Source: a virus. From it: 31,179 bases of DNA. Under the pieces are notes generated by a model. It worked only from the letters and a program-made list of their open reading frames with translations. It was not told where the DNA came from and ran no database searches. Positions 16,262-23,548 of this stretch are shown piece after piece. The stretch covers positions 1-31,179 of IMG/VR virus record IMGVR_UViG_3300044729_000406; one strand, written 5' to 3'. Positions within the stretch are counted from its first letter, which is position 1, and every line of letters starts with the position of its first letter. A program made the position numbers and the translations under genes.

Positions 16262-17439
16262 CTGCGTTGTGATTTGTCCATTGCACTTACTTCAACTTCT
16301 AATGTCAAGTTAAACACCTTGTCGTTGACGTGGTATTTACGCTCATATTCACTCGTTCTTATATTGACCGCTTTAAGTGTGCCGTCATACATCCAAACGT
16401 AAGGACTGCCGATTAACTCTTTTAACCAATCAGCCTCAGCCTCTGTAATAAAATTAGAGTTTAAAGTAAATCGAGTTATTTCGTCAGTATAGTAGTCCGT
16501 TTTCCAATGGCTTTCAGCATCGTAAGTGTAAGTGATTGCCGTATTGTCTAACGTGTATGGATTTCGATTGTAAGACTTCCGATTGTAGTTTACACTCTGT
16601 CGTCTCAGCATATCAAATCGGAATGATTCAACACCCCCTAAACGATTTAAAAAGTATAAATCTACGTTGTCGTACTTGCTACATCTGTCATCAATGGTAA
16701 TTGTGTACGGACTGCCTACGGTAGTTCCTGCTGAATTCTTAGGAGTGATAGTGTAGGACTTTGTTCCAACAGGTATGCCACCTGGTATGTTTGCCCCAAT
16801 CGGAAAACGAGTAATGTCCTGAGCCGTTCCAGTGATAGTCGTAGAACCACTTGGACTAAAAACAACATCCAAGCGATTAAGTACACCAGCGTGAAGAGCA
16901 TAGAGCCAATCTTTTTGATCAATGTGAATTCTTTTATTTAGGTTATGCGTTAAGAAGTTTGCAGTTGAGCCTGTTGCCATTCTGTAGTCAGATTCAGCGT
17001 AGTTCATTAACTCTTCAGGGCTTAATGCAGCGTTCCAAACTTTTCTCACAGATTCGTTAGTTACTCCTGTAGATAACACTATCGGAGATGTTGCCCCTGT
17101 GCTATACTCGTAGCCAAACTTTGAAGTATAAGCAAAAACTGAATTATTGCAGCCACTTGCTGCACTATCGTTGTAGTCCCAATCGTAGCTAACATAGTTT
17201 TCAAGAATGCGCCCAATGTTAAAAACGCCCTTATTATTACTATTGTAGTAAATAGGTGCTTTGAGCATTGTGATAGAAAACGGAACGCCTCCACCGTAGT
17301 CCTGAATTACGCAGTTGAATCTAAAGTTGAACTGAGAATATGTACCTGAGGCAGATTCTGAAACGACATAAATGTTGTCGTTGTATGCAGGAAGAAAACT
17401 TGTGCCTGATGTTGGTTGGTGCTTGAAACTTAAAGCCAT
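16258..17439 (-). CDS. Tail protein, putative distal tail component
   Basis: A 393-residue beta-rich protein without catalytic motifs. The central segment SYTITPKNSAGTTVGSPYTI looks like an immunoglobulin-like strand pair, and RCSKYDNVDLYFLNRLGGVE is a recurring motif in tail proteins of Bacteroidota phages. The C-terminal half has repeated YDAESHWKTDYYTDE-type aromatic strands. It is translationally coupled to the large tail-tip gene (4-nt overlap), so both likely assemble at the distal end of the tail. Confidence 0.6.
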   Translation of the reverse strand: MALSFKHQPTSGTSFLPAYNDNIYVVSESASGTYSQFNFRFNCVIQDYGGGVPFSITMLKAPIYYNSNNKGVFNIGRILENYVSYDWDYNDSAASGCNNSVFAYTSKFGYEYSTGATSPIVLSTGVTNESVRKVWNAALSPEELMNYAESDYRMATGSTANFLTHNLNKRIHIDQKDWLYALHAGVLNRLDVVFSPSGSTTITGTAQDITRFPIGANIPGGIPVGTKSYTITPKNSAGTTVGSPYTITIDDRCSKYDNVDLYFLNRLGGVESFRFDMLRRQSVNYNRKSYNRNPYTLDNTAITYTYDAESHWKTDYYTDEITRFTLNSNFITEAEADWLKELIGSPYVWMYDGTLKAVNIRTSEYERKYHVNDKVFNLTLEVEVSAMDKSQRR

Positions 17440-17476
17440 CTATACATAAATAATTTTTACGTTAAAGTGTCCCAAA

Positions 17477-18210
17477 TCAAAGCAATTCATTTAAACAAGC
17501 ACATACATAAGATTCAAAACCTTGTTGTGCTGCCTTTTCTAATCTCTTCTGTTGTTGTCGTTTTACCGTTATATGGAACGAAAGAGTGTTCAAAAACTCC
17601 TTTAATGACAAGTTAAGAATGATATCCCATTCATTACGTTTTCCCCCTGCTAATCGGTCGATGAGTCCAAGCCATCCGAAAGCATCTCCTTCATCTTCGC
17701 TTCCTTCTCCTTCAAATAGATTAGGGTAGCCTCTAATAACTTCGGATAAAGTTGAGAAAAAAAAACTGCGTAATTGTAGAAGTTCACCAACGGTAAATCT
17801 GCGAAGTCTTTTACCTTTTGCTCATAGTCATCTTCTTTCTTGCGTCCAAAGATATTCACGGTATGTGACAAACACGCTATTATCTCAGGCAGCACCTCAA
17901 TAGTGTCTTTCTTCATTAACTCCTGCAATTCGATGAAATGGTGAGCCTTCATTTCTTTTGCAGTCTTAACGAGTCTGTATCTCTTGCCTTTGTGCTTAAA
18001 GGTGAATTTTAATTTACTTTTTGGTATCTCTTGAAGAAACGTAAGGTCAATGGCTTTTAATTTGTCAAGTGTCCATTGCTCTACTTCTTCGTAGGGCGTT
18101 TCAGTCAAAATAGATACAACCCATGCAGTTCTTTCAATAGGGTTGCAGTTCTTGTCTATCTCGTTAATCTCTTGTAGTTTTTTGATTGTTATGTTGTTCC
18201 AATTAAGCAT
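17477..18210 (-). CDS. Tail assembly chaperone, -1 frameshift fusion product (gpGT-like)
   Basis: The upstream chaperone frame runs 18210-17650. A second frame in the -1 phase runs from at least the T9 run at 17765-17757 down to TGA at 17477-17479 and has no good start of its own. Slipping back one base after F151 gives a 244-residue fusion whose last 93 residues include DAFGWLGLIDRLAGGKRNEW and a basic helix (ITVKRQQQKRLEKAAQQG). This matches the lambda G/GT strategy, in which a small share of chaperone carries a C-terminal extension that binds the tape measure. The extension fills the otherwise empty stretch before the next gene. Frameshifting itself is inferred. Confidence 0.75.
17650..18210 (-). 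CDS. Tail assembly chaperone, zero-frame product (gpG-like)
   Basis: A 186-residue helical protein beginning MLNWNNITIKKLQEINEI, with WVVSILTETPYEEVEQWTLD and a beta hairpin FTFKHKGKRYRL, the layout of gpG-type tail chaperones. It starts 8 nt inside the large terminase gene and ends with TAG after SDGLDSSTD. Residues 149-152 are encoded by GTT TTT TTT TCT, the slippery run. Usually this gene pair sits next to the tape measure gene; here two large tail genes intervene. Confidence 0.75.
   Translation of the reverse strand: MLNWNNITIKKLQEINEIDKNCNPIERTAWVVSILTETPYEEVEQWTLDKLKAIDLTFLQEIPKSKLKFTFKHKGKRYRLVKTAKEMKAHHFIELQELMKKDTIEVLPEIIACLSHTVNIFGRKKEDDYEQKVKDFADLPLVNFYNYAVFFSQLYPKLLEATLIYLKEKEAKMKEMLSDGLDSSTD
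17757..17765 (-). other. T9 slippery site for -1 frameshifting
   Basis: Nine consecutive T on the coding strand, read GTT TTT TTT TCT in the zero frame. The heptamer T TTT TTT lets both tRNAs re-pair after slipping one base back. It lies 36 codons before the zero-frame stop and opens a 93-codon extension. No stable downstream pseudoknot was sought. Confidence 0.7.
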
Positions 18211-19390
18211 AAAAAAATAATCCTTTCTTGTTGTGTTGTTTGCAGTCCCACGCCAACGCCAACGACATTACGCAGTCATCGTGCAGTCCTTGTGGTGCGG
18301 TATATTTTACTCCTGTTCGGGAATATTCAAACTCAAAGTTACGCATTTCATCCGCAATATTACCGTCAGGGAATCCTATTTGCCTCTGTTGTACTGCCAT
18401 CACCAAGCCTTCAATGAGTTGTTGTTTGCTCTGAGATGTAAATTTAAAGCCTATTACTCTTGGGTGCTTACGTTGTAGCTGCTCAACGATTGGATCACCA
18501 ACACCAGTAGAGTCTAAGTAGGTCGGAGTGTTTCCTATTAAGTTAGAAATCTTTGTCATGGTCTGTGACCAATCCATTTGAAAGCGTTCAAAGTGACATA
18601 CATTACCTTGTTCATTCAGCCCTATAATAACCGTCCAATCCGTATATTTTGCTAAGTCAATGCCGTAAGCCGTAACTATACCCGATTGGGTAGGAATTAT
18701 ACAGTTTTCTATATTATCGTACCCGAAAGGGTTTGAATTGTCATCAGCAGGTTCTGCAAGGTACAACTCCTTGAAAACGTAGTCAGGTAGATCACGCTTT
18801 GCCTGTTCTATTTCTTCAACGTCTAATATTCCCTCTTTGGCTGCATCGTAAGCGGTAATTTTAAAATACTCTAAGTTCGGTTCGCCTCCTTTGGCTTTCT
18901 CGCCTAACTTGTAAAACCAATTCTTTTTACCTTTGACGTTACCGATTAGTTTGCACTTCCCTTTAGTTGCAGTCAACGTAGAACGTAAAGCAAACCAACT
19001 TTCTTCTCTTGCTCTTGATGCCTCGTCAAATACTGCTGCGAAAACGTCATCACCGTATAAGTTGTCGGGTTTCTCTGCTGACTTAAACTCTATCCGTGAG
19101 CCTATCGGAGTAGTGAGTACAAGTTTAGATTCATTGCTTTGGAAGAAGTCACGAGAGTTTACCTGTGCTTTCATTCGCCTAAATGCAATCTCCGCTTGTT
19201 GGTAAACAGGAGCAACCCACCACACAGCTTGGTTTTCTTTTAATGCCAAACTCTGTTCAAACAACCAAATAATATGAGACGCAGTTTTACCTGTCTTAGT
19301 AGATGCTGCCGTAATTGTGTAACGTGCAGGAGAATCTAAGATGGCTTTCTGATAACTCGTTAAAAATGGTCGCTTGTAGTTTATTTGCAT
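18203..19390 (-). CDS. Terminase large subunit
   Basis: This 395-residue protein is the ATP-driven DNA-packaging motor and nuclease. ATPase motifs: Walker A-like STKTGKT (residues 30-36) and Walker B VFAAVFDEAS (116-125, acidic pair D122/E123). Nuclease motifs of the RNase H fold: GIDLAKYTDW (D245), YLDSTGVGD (D293) and GLHDDCV (D371/D372). The length is near the lower end for large terminases. It starts 10 nt inside the glycosyltransferase gene and its end overlaps the tail chaperone, so it heads the late structural genes. Confidence 0.92.
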   Translation of the reverse strand: MQINYKRPFLTSYQKAILDSPARYTITAASTKTGKTASHIIWLFEQSLALKENQAVWWVAPVYQQAEIAFRRMKAQVNSRDFFQSNESKLVLTTPIGSRIEFKSAEKPDNLYGDDVFAAVFDEASRAREESWFALRSTLTATKGKCKLIGNVKGKKNWFYKLGEKAKGGEPNLEYFKITAYDAAKEGILDVEEIEQAKRDLPDYVFKELYLAEPADDNSNPFGYDNIENCIIPTQSGIVTAYGIDLAKYTDWTVIIGLNEQGNVCHFERFQMDWSQTMTKISNLIGNTPTYLDSTGVGDPIVEQLQRKHPRVIGFKFTSQSKQQLIEGLVMAVQQRQIGFPDGNIADEMRNFEFEYSRTGVKYTAPQGLHDDCVMSLALAWDCKQHNKKGLFFYA

Positions 19391-20403
19391 ACTTTCTGTA
19401 ACAAATCTATTCTCTTTTTGTTAATCTCATTAATGTTGTGATGCTCGTTGCAGTAGTTGTAGTTTATCAATCCTACCTCTTTACTTTTCCCACTTTCTAT
19501 CAGTTGAGTTAACGGTGTAGTCCAATCGTTGTTTTGCACAAAGAATACGCCTAAGTTACTTTTGTGGTTAGTGTATGGCTCAACACTTGAAACTAAAATA
19601 GGTCGTTTGTATGCAGCAGCCTCAACTATCTTCAACTCTGACTTGTATCGATTAAATGTCTGAGCCGTCAAAGGTGCTAAACAGATATCTATCTCAGAAT
19701 AAATCTCAGCGTATTTATCAGGTGTTGTGCCTACTCTTGTTTCAAACCATGTCGGTCTGTTCTTTTGACTCTCTCCTGTAATGGCTTTCTCCATCTCTGC
19801 CCACATTCTACTATTCTCGTGGTGTCCACCCATTATAAAGCGATAGCCGTACTTCTCACAGATAGGTCTGATTTGATTTGTAAGCAACTTAATGTCCTCA
19901 ACGTGACTTATTCCACCTACCCAACCGATAGTCGGTGTATGGTCTTTATTTACGTTCCATTGACTCTGTGTAAAGTCTACTGCGTTTTCAGCAATCGTAA
20001 TGTTGTCGCCTTTGTAAAACTCCTTTATCTTTTCAGCAAGTTGTGGAGTGGTTACCTGTACGCCATCGGCATAAGTTAAAGCGTTCTTAACCCCATCTTT
20101 AATGTAGGCTCTGTAAAACTTGTACGCTGGGTTGTACTTCGGAAGTACCCAGTAGTCATCAAGATCAACGATGTAAGGCACTTTGTATTTTGCAAGTAGC
20201 GGTAGAATATTGTACTGATACCTTCCTAACCAACGATTGAATATAACACAATCGTATTGCTGATAGTCAAGGTTTACCCAATCTGCATTATTCAAGCTGA
20301 CATCTACGGTAATGTCGTGGTCTTGTTGTAAACGAAGATAGGGAGTGTACAATCTATGAAAGGACACTCCATTTGCTCCGTCAAGTAGACAAATTACTCT
20401 CAT
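19381..20403 (-). CDS. Glycosyltransferase, GT4-like
   Basis: A 340-residue enzyme expected to transfer a sugar from a nucleotide donor. The N-terminal Rossmann-like half begins MRVICLLDGANGVSFHRLY and includes VDLDDYW (residues 79-85). The C-terminal half has TIGWVGGISHVED and KSELKIVEAAAYKRPILVSS (254-273), the donor-binding pattern of GT-B enzymes of family 4. The target (DNA base, virion protein or host glycan) cannot be read from the sequence. It sits between the packaging genes, with a TAATG junction upstream and a 10-nt overlap with the large terminase, so it is made together with the packaging proteins. Confidence 0.8.
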   Translation of the reverse strand: MRVICLLDGANGVSFHRLYTPYLRLQQDHDITVDVSLNNADWVNLDYQQYDCVIFNRWLGRYQYNILPLLAKYKVPYIVDLDDYWVLPKYNPAYKFYRAYIKDGVKNALTYADGVQVTTPQLAEKIKEFYKGDNITIAENAVDFTQSQWNVNKDHTPTIGWVGGISHVEDIKLLTNQIRPICEKYGYRFIMGGHHENSRMWAEMEKAITGESQKNRPTWFETRVGTTPDKYAEIYSEIDICLAPLTAQTFNRYKSELKIVEAAAYKRPILVSSVEPYTNHKSNLGVFFVQNNDWTTPLTQLIESGKSKEVGLINYNYCNEHHNINEINKKRIDLLQKVCK

Positions 20404-20624
20404 TAAAAGGGTGCTTCTACTTTTGGTTTAGGCACACTAACCGAGTGAGTCGCTTTGCTCTTCTCGTTCTGTGCTTTTAGTTTTTGTACACGCACACGTA
20501 CATCACCGTATTTGTTTACTTCTAACTTTCCGCTTTTAATTGCTTCGTTTAGTTTCTCGATGTTGATGCTGACGTTTAAGCCGTAGTCATCTGACCAGGC
20601 ACTACCTAAGTAAGTTGTTTCCAT
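20403..20624 (-). CDS. Hypothetical protein, 73 aa
   Basis: Starts METTYLGSAWSDDYGLNVSI, then a helix (EKLNEAIKSGKLEVN) and a basic strand (DVRVRVQKLKAQNEK), ending in a Pro/Lys/Val tail. The fold looks like a small alpha/beta protein; no motif reveals function. Its start lies 23 nt inside the preceding small gene and its stop overlaps the glycosyltransferase start by one base. Confidence 0.65.
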   Translation of the reverse strand: METTYLGSAWSDDYGLNVSINIEKLNEAIKSGKLEVNKYGDVRVRVQKLKAQNEKSKATHSVSVPKPKVEAPF

Positions 20625-20757
20625 TTCTTTTAAAATATTCGTTTATAATTGTATCAAGTGCTATTCCTATCTGCGTTGGGTTCGGCATTTCTATGTCTTC
20701 GCCTCTTCTCCAATCGTTGTAGTAGATTAGTAGAATGATTGCTTCTTTTTCGGTCAT
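20602..20757 (-). CDS. Hypothetical protein, 51 aa
   Basis: Short gene filling the space between two others. Its ATG overlaps the previous TGA (ATGA), and the product runs MTEKEAIILLIYYNDWRRGE to FKRNGNNLLR. It is helical with a hydrophobic first third. The EAIILLIYYNDWRRG pattern, followed by an ALDTIINEYF helix, recurs in small phage proteins as far as I recall, without known function. Confidence 0.6.
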   Translation of the reverse strand: MTEKEAIILLIYYNDWRRGEDIEMPNPTQIGIALDTIINEYFKRNGNNLLR

Positions 20758-21104
20758 GCCTTTTTTTTATTAACCTGCTCAAAGAAATCTAATTCGTCAT
20801 TCAAACGCTTTAAAAAGTTTTCTTCACCGTCATCCCCTGACAATAACCAATCTATTCGATGGGCGTATATCTGTGCTTCTCGTAGAATGTTAACCGCTTC
20901 TTTAAATCTCTTTATTACTACTCTTGGGTATTTGTGATGATTTTTGTCTTCAGGATTTCTCTCAAGCCATTCTTCATCTATCCAAGATTGCTCTTTAAGT
21001 TCTTCTTTAGTTTTTGGTTTGCCGTTCTTTTCAATAAGTTGTTCTATTTTGTCGGCAATATATCCAATCTTATATTGGTCGTAATCAAAGTGTCCTCCGC
21101 TCAT
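20754..21104 (-). CDS. Conserved phage protein with MSGGHFDY start, 116 aa
   Basis: Begins MSGGHFDYDQYKIGYIADKI, a signature of a protein family common in phages of many hosts but without known function. The rest is helical and acidic (RFKEAVNILREAQIYAHRID, then NFLKRLNDELDFFEQVNKKK). It starts one base after the likely small terminase gene ends. A regulatory or packaging-associated role would fit the neighbourhood but is unproven. Confidence 0.7.
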   Translation of the reverse strand: MSGGHFDYDQYKIGYIADKIEQLIEKNGKPKTKEELKEQSWIDEEWLERNPEDKNHHKYPRVVIKRFKEAVNILREAQIYAHRIDWLLSGDDGEENFLKRLNDELDFFEQVNKKKA

Positions 21105-21105
21105 A

Positions 21106-21474
21106 TTAGTCTAAGTTTAATGTTACGTTTATTACTTTCGCTTCTACTGTTGCTTCTACTGATTCTTTTGGTTTGCCGTACACTCTCGATAGAAGCGTGT
21201 CCATTGAATAGAGTGAGCCTTTCTCATAGCTCTTTATTATAGCTTTTGCAACGGTTTTCTCAAGCATGGTTGCCTCATCGTTTTTAAGCACGTCTTTGAT
21301 TTGCTTTTCGTCCATTGACATAATGACCTGAATAGAATCGTTAACCTGAGAAAGTGAGTAGCCATTCTCTTTCATTAAGGTAGTAAACTTTTTAGGTCTG
21401 CCGTTAGGGTTATTTGTCTCTCCTTTTTCGGGTACTTTTAAAGTCCCTCCGTTTCTGCCTTGAATCTCTTTCAT
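21106..21474 (-). CDS. Putative terminase small subunit (DUF5681-like)
   Basis: A 122-residue protein. The N-terminus has GRNGGTLKVPEKGETNNPNG followed by RPKKF, the glycine/asparagine-rich DNA-contact motif of DUF5681-type proteins found next to terminases. The C-terminal part is helical (KTVAKAIIKSYEKG, then LLSRVYGKPKESV), typical of small terminase proteins that recognise phage DNA. The large subunit follows four genes later. An alternative is a general DNA-binding regulator. Confidence 0.55.
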   Translation of the reverse strand: MKEIQGRNGGTLKVPEKGETNNPNGRPKKFTTLMKENGYSLSQVNDSIQVIMSMDEKQIKDVLKNDEATMLEKTVAKAIIKSYEKGSLYSMDTLLSRVYGKPKESVEATVEAKVINVTLNLD

Positions 21475-21495
21475 TACTTTGTACTTACTTTGTAA

Positions 21496-21711
21496 TTACA
21501 GACTTATTCCCTTTTCAAAAAGCATCTGTCTTAGTTGCTCCCTTGTGTCTTCAAGTAGGGCATATTCGTTCTCTTGAAGTTCGCTATACTTGATTTTCTG
21601 ACGTAGAAACTCATCGATTTCGCATAGCACACAAAAGTAGTCAAATCCTTTGTTAGCGAAGTTATATTGTTCCTGGTCTTCAGGTAGTTCAAATTCTATT
21701 GTTGCTTTCAT
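21496..21711 (-). CDS. Hypothetical conserved phage protein, 71 aa
   Basis: Acidic and helical. It starts MKATIEFELPEDQEQYNFAN, has an aromatic middle (FDYFCVLCEIDEFLRQKIKY) and ends ALLEDTREQLRQMLFEKG. Proteins with this E-D-Q-E start followed by a DEFLR helix are frequent beside HNH and terminase genes. Role unknown. Its ATG overlaps the HNH stop codon as ATGA. Confidence 0.65.
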   Translation of the reverse strand: MKATIEFELPEDQEQYNFANKGFDYFCVLCEIDEFLRQKIKYSELQENEYALLEDTREQLRQMLFEKGISL

Positions 21712-21965
21712 TTTCTTTCGTTCATTTTAACTTGATGTACTACTTTCAGCATTACTTTGTGTTCTTTCTTATCTCCTAATTCCATATGGCACTTTCTGCA
21801 TAGTGCTTGTAGGTTTTCTATTGTATCTTTTGTTTTGCTGCCGCCCATTCCTCTTGCTTCGATGTGATGAATATCATTAGCCGTTTGTCCGCACATCTCA
21901 CAAGGTATCCAACTGCTTTGATCGTAACCGAAATATTCTAAATATATTTTAGTGTGCTTTTTCAT
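21708..21965 (-). CDS. HNH endonuclease, small McrA-like
   Basis: An 85-residue protein with the complete zinc-binding HNH core: CEMCG (residues ~22-26), IHHIEARGMGG with the catalytic histidines, the asparagine of TIENLQALC, and CRKCH. Single-domain HNH proteins beside terminase genes are known in other phages to assist packaging cleavage, and this one lies two genes upstream of the putative small terminase. A C-terminal basic tail would help DNA binding. Confidence 0.85.
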   Translation of the reverse strand: MKKHTKIYLEYFGYDQSSWIPCEMCGQTANDIHHIEARGMGGSKTKDTIENLQALCRKCHMELGDKKEHKVMLKVVHQVKMNERK

Positions 21966-22110
21966 TTAAAAAAATATCAAAGAGTAAATCTGTTGGTACT
22001 TGTGACATTCCTTTGCTTTCTGAACACCAATAGTAAATGAAGTCGTGTTCATCGCAGCAAGTCCAATGATTCTCCGCAATCCACTCAGCGAATTTAATTT
22101 CAAACAACAT
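21949..22110 (-). CDS. Hypothetical protein, 53 aa
   Basis: I place the start at the ATG at 22110 (MLFEIKFAEWIAENHWTCCD), since an extension to 22182 would lie fully within the methyltransferase gene. It is rich in aromatic residues and Cys (FIYYWCSESKG) and has a short helix at its end. The FAEWI start resembles the FAEYL segment of the 22641-22820 product. Function unknown. Confidence 0.55.
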   Translation of the reverse strand: MLFEIKFAEWIAENHWTCCDEHDFIYYWCSESKGMSQVPTDLLFDIFLNEKAH

Positions 22111-22669
22111 CTTTCTTAAATAATAAACTCCACTTCGTAGGCTTTGACATTTCCAGCAGTAAAGTGAATCCGCATTGCTCAAATAAATGCACCCAATGTG
22201 CTACAGGCTTTATGTTGATGTGTCCCCATTCTTTGTCAAAATTAGAATAGTGAGGAGTTGAACTGAAGTGAAAGTAATTACATTTTAGGTTTGCTAAGAA
22301 TGGTTTGAGTTTGTCATCTTCAATATGCTCCATTACTTCGATGCACGAAACAAAGTCTGCCTTGATTTTCTTTGTTGTAAAATCACAGATATGATATTCA
22401 TCAGCTACGTTTCTTTCGTGGGCGTATTCGTAGTGATGTTCATTTAGGTCGTAGTAAATAGTCTTGATGCCTTTCTTCTTCATCGCTAAACAATAAGCAC
22501 CTACTCCCCCACCTAAATCTGTGTGTGTTTTAATATCTAACAGAGTTGTGATTTCATTTACAACATCGTCATACATATTTACGAATGATGGGTTATCCAA
22601 ATGGATGCCGTTTCGCATCTCGTAGTCAAAGCATTGCTGATTATTCCAAGTTCCGCCGAATGAGTTCAT
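22100..22669 (-). CDS. Class I SAM-dependent methyltransferase
   Basis: A 189-residue enzyme with the methyltransferase fold. Motif I is HTDLGGGVGAYCLAMKKKG (residues ~47-65, S-adenosylmethionine site); the acidic residue after strand 2 lies in IYYDLNEHH; motif IV is FVSCIEVMEHIEDD. The later part has PHYSNFDKEWGHINIKPVAH and an FEQCGFTLLLEM strand. The FKAM-like and EH patterns fit Methyltransf_23/11 types, which modify small molecules, sugars or lipids more often than DNA; no DPPY-type DNA motif is present. The start overlaps the upstream gene by 29 nt. Confidence 0.75.
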   Translation of the reverse strand: MNSFGGTWNNQQCFDYEMRNGIHLDNPSFVNMYDDVVNEITTLLDIKTHTDLGGGVGAYCLAMKKKGIKTIYYDLNEHHYEYAHERNVADEYHICDFTTKKIKADFVSCIEVMEHIEDDKLKPFLANLKCNYFHFSSTPHYSNFDKEWGHINIKPVAHWVHLFEQCGFTLLLEMSKPTKWSLLFKKDVV

Positions 22670-22820
22670 ATTCTCTTAGTAGTTGTTTTGTTGTTTTTGT
22701 TTCTTTTCCGTTGCTCCAATAACTAACACCTCTCACGATGTCATAAAGAACATAAGAGTTGTGTGCTAAGTATTCAGCGAATTTAACTTGTTCTTCTCTT
22801 TCTTTTTGGTTTTTGCTCAT
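22641..22820 (-). CDS. Hypothetical protein, 59 aa
   Basis: A small charged helical protein from the ATG at 22820 (MSKNQKEREEQVKFAEYLAH); two ATG codons and a TTG lie slightly upstream. It contains YDIVRGVSYWSNGKET and a C-terminal helix LLREYELIRRNLE. Its 5' end overlaps the gene before by 38 nt and its 3' end overlaps the methyltransferase. No known motif. Confidence 0.55.
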   Translation of the reverse strand: MSKNQKEREEQVKFAEYLAHNSYVLYDIVRGVSYWSNGKETKTTKQLLREYELIRRNLE

Positions 22821-23058
22821 CATCTGCAATAGTAGCTGCTTGTATTTCTTGTTGTGCTTCTGCTCTTACAATTAACGAATAAAGACTCTCGACAAAACAA
22901 TTAGAGCACGTCGGCATTGGTCTACCCATCTCCCTAAAGTAGATGTCTCTGACTTTTACTGAGTCCTCTGGTGATAACCTCATAAAACCACTATGCTTCC
23001 ATTTAGTGAAGTGTGGTTGAATCTCGGTAATGATGTAGTTTATTTCTTCTTGTGTCAT
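22783..23058 (-). CDS. Conserved phage protein with CxxC motif, 91 aa
   Basis: Begins MTQEEINYIITEIQPHFTKW, contains a CSNC motif in PTCSNCFVESLYSLIV that could hold a metal with a nearby residue, and ends in a very basic tail KPKRKRRTS. Similar small proteins with a CxNC-x3-L helix occur in other Bacteroidota phages. It is the first gene after the 77-nt gap at 23059-23135, so it may start a transcription unit. Confidence 0.6.
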   Translation of the reverse strand: MTQEEINYIITEIQPHFTKWKHSGFMRLSPEDSVKVRDIYFREMGRPMPTCSNCFVESLYSLIVRAEAQQEIQAATIADDEQKPKRKRRTS

Positions 23059-23135
23059 GATTTTTTAAATTATAAGCAACTTTTAAAATGTGTATAAATG
23101 TAAATTGGATAATCGTAAATTTATTTGGTAATCGT
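23059..23135 (-). other. AT-rich intergenic gap with a DnaA-box match
   Basis: One of the few gaps larger than 40 bases. It is very AT-rich and contains TTATACACA on the minus strand (+ strand 23089-23097), a match to the DnaA-box consensus TTATNCACA. No Bacteroidota -7 element is evident in it. It could be a binding site for the stand-alone DnaA domain IV protein encoded at 24190-24675, or a promoter for the downstream genes. A single 9-mer can arise by chance. Confidence 0.35.
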
Positions 23136-23348
23136 TCATAGTTTTTCAAATACTGATTTATAATACTCTTCAGCACTATGCAACATCATTGCATTAAATT
23201 CTTGAGCATTAAAATGTGTTTCAATAATTTCTTGCTTATAAATATTTTTATAATGTTCTAATAAGTAACCTATTTCTTTATCATCTGCTTTTAAAAAGCC
23301 TTTTTCATAAAGTGCATTAGCAAAAAGTTCTATACTGCTTTTATTCAT
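23136..23348 (-). CDS. Small acidic protein, third member of a dispersed paralog family
   Basis: A 70-residue protein (MNKSSIELFANALYEKGFLK) sharing layout with the two adjacent genes at 28104-28509: an N-terminal helix with an A-E-L type pattern, a central YKQEIIETHF segment equivalent to EKQQIIDAF, and a C-terminal AEEYYKSVFEKL equivalent to AEQYYDNMFKTKL. The family is common in Bacteroidota phages, function unknown. The start overlaps the upstream membrane-protein gene by 4 nt. Confidence 0.65.
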   Translation of the reverse strand: MNKSSIELFANALYEKGFLKADDKEIGYLLEHYKNIYKQEIIETHFNAQEFNAMMLHSAEEYYKSVFEKL

Positions 23349-23548
23349 AGATATTTATTTATTATCGTTGAACTTGCTGCTGATAAAAATGCTAAGGGTA
23401 TGCCCTCGATGGAATGAAACCAAAATAGGGTTATCCAAAACGATAGACACAACTCACATCCTAAAGGCTTTTTGAATCTGTAGCCAAACTCACGCACCCA
23501 AATTATGCTCATCGATGCTATCCCCATAATTTGCAACAAGTCTTTCAT
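23345..23548 (-). CDS. Small membrane protein with CxxC-like motif, 67 aa
   Basis: Has two or three hydrophobic stretches (LLQIMGIASMSIIWV, LSFWITLFWFHSIEG, LAFLSAASSTIINKYL) and the GCELCLSFW motif after a basic loop KKPLG. This arrangement recurs in small phage membrane proteins of unknown role. Its start lies 59 nt inside the sigma-like gene. Confidence 0.6.
   Translation of the reverse strand: MKDLLQIMGIASMSIIWVREFGYRFKKPLGCELCLSFWITLFWFHSIEGIPLAFLSAASSTIINKYL

Noticed and set aside
16716-17294. Two minus-strand open frames inside the distal tail gene in another phase
   Set aside because: Hydrophobic by chance from overlapping strand-rich coding sequence; fully inside a 393-residue gene with coupled ends.
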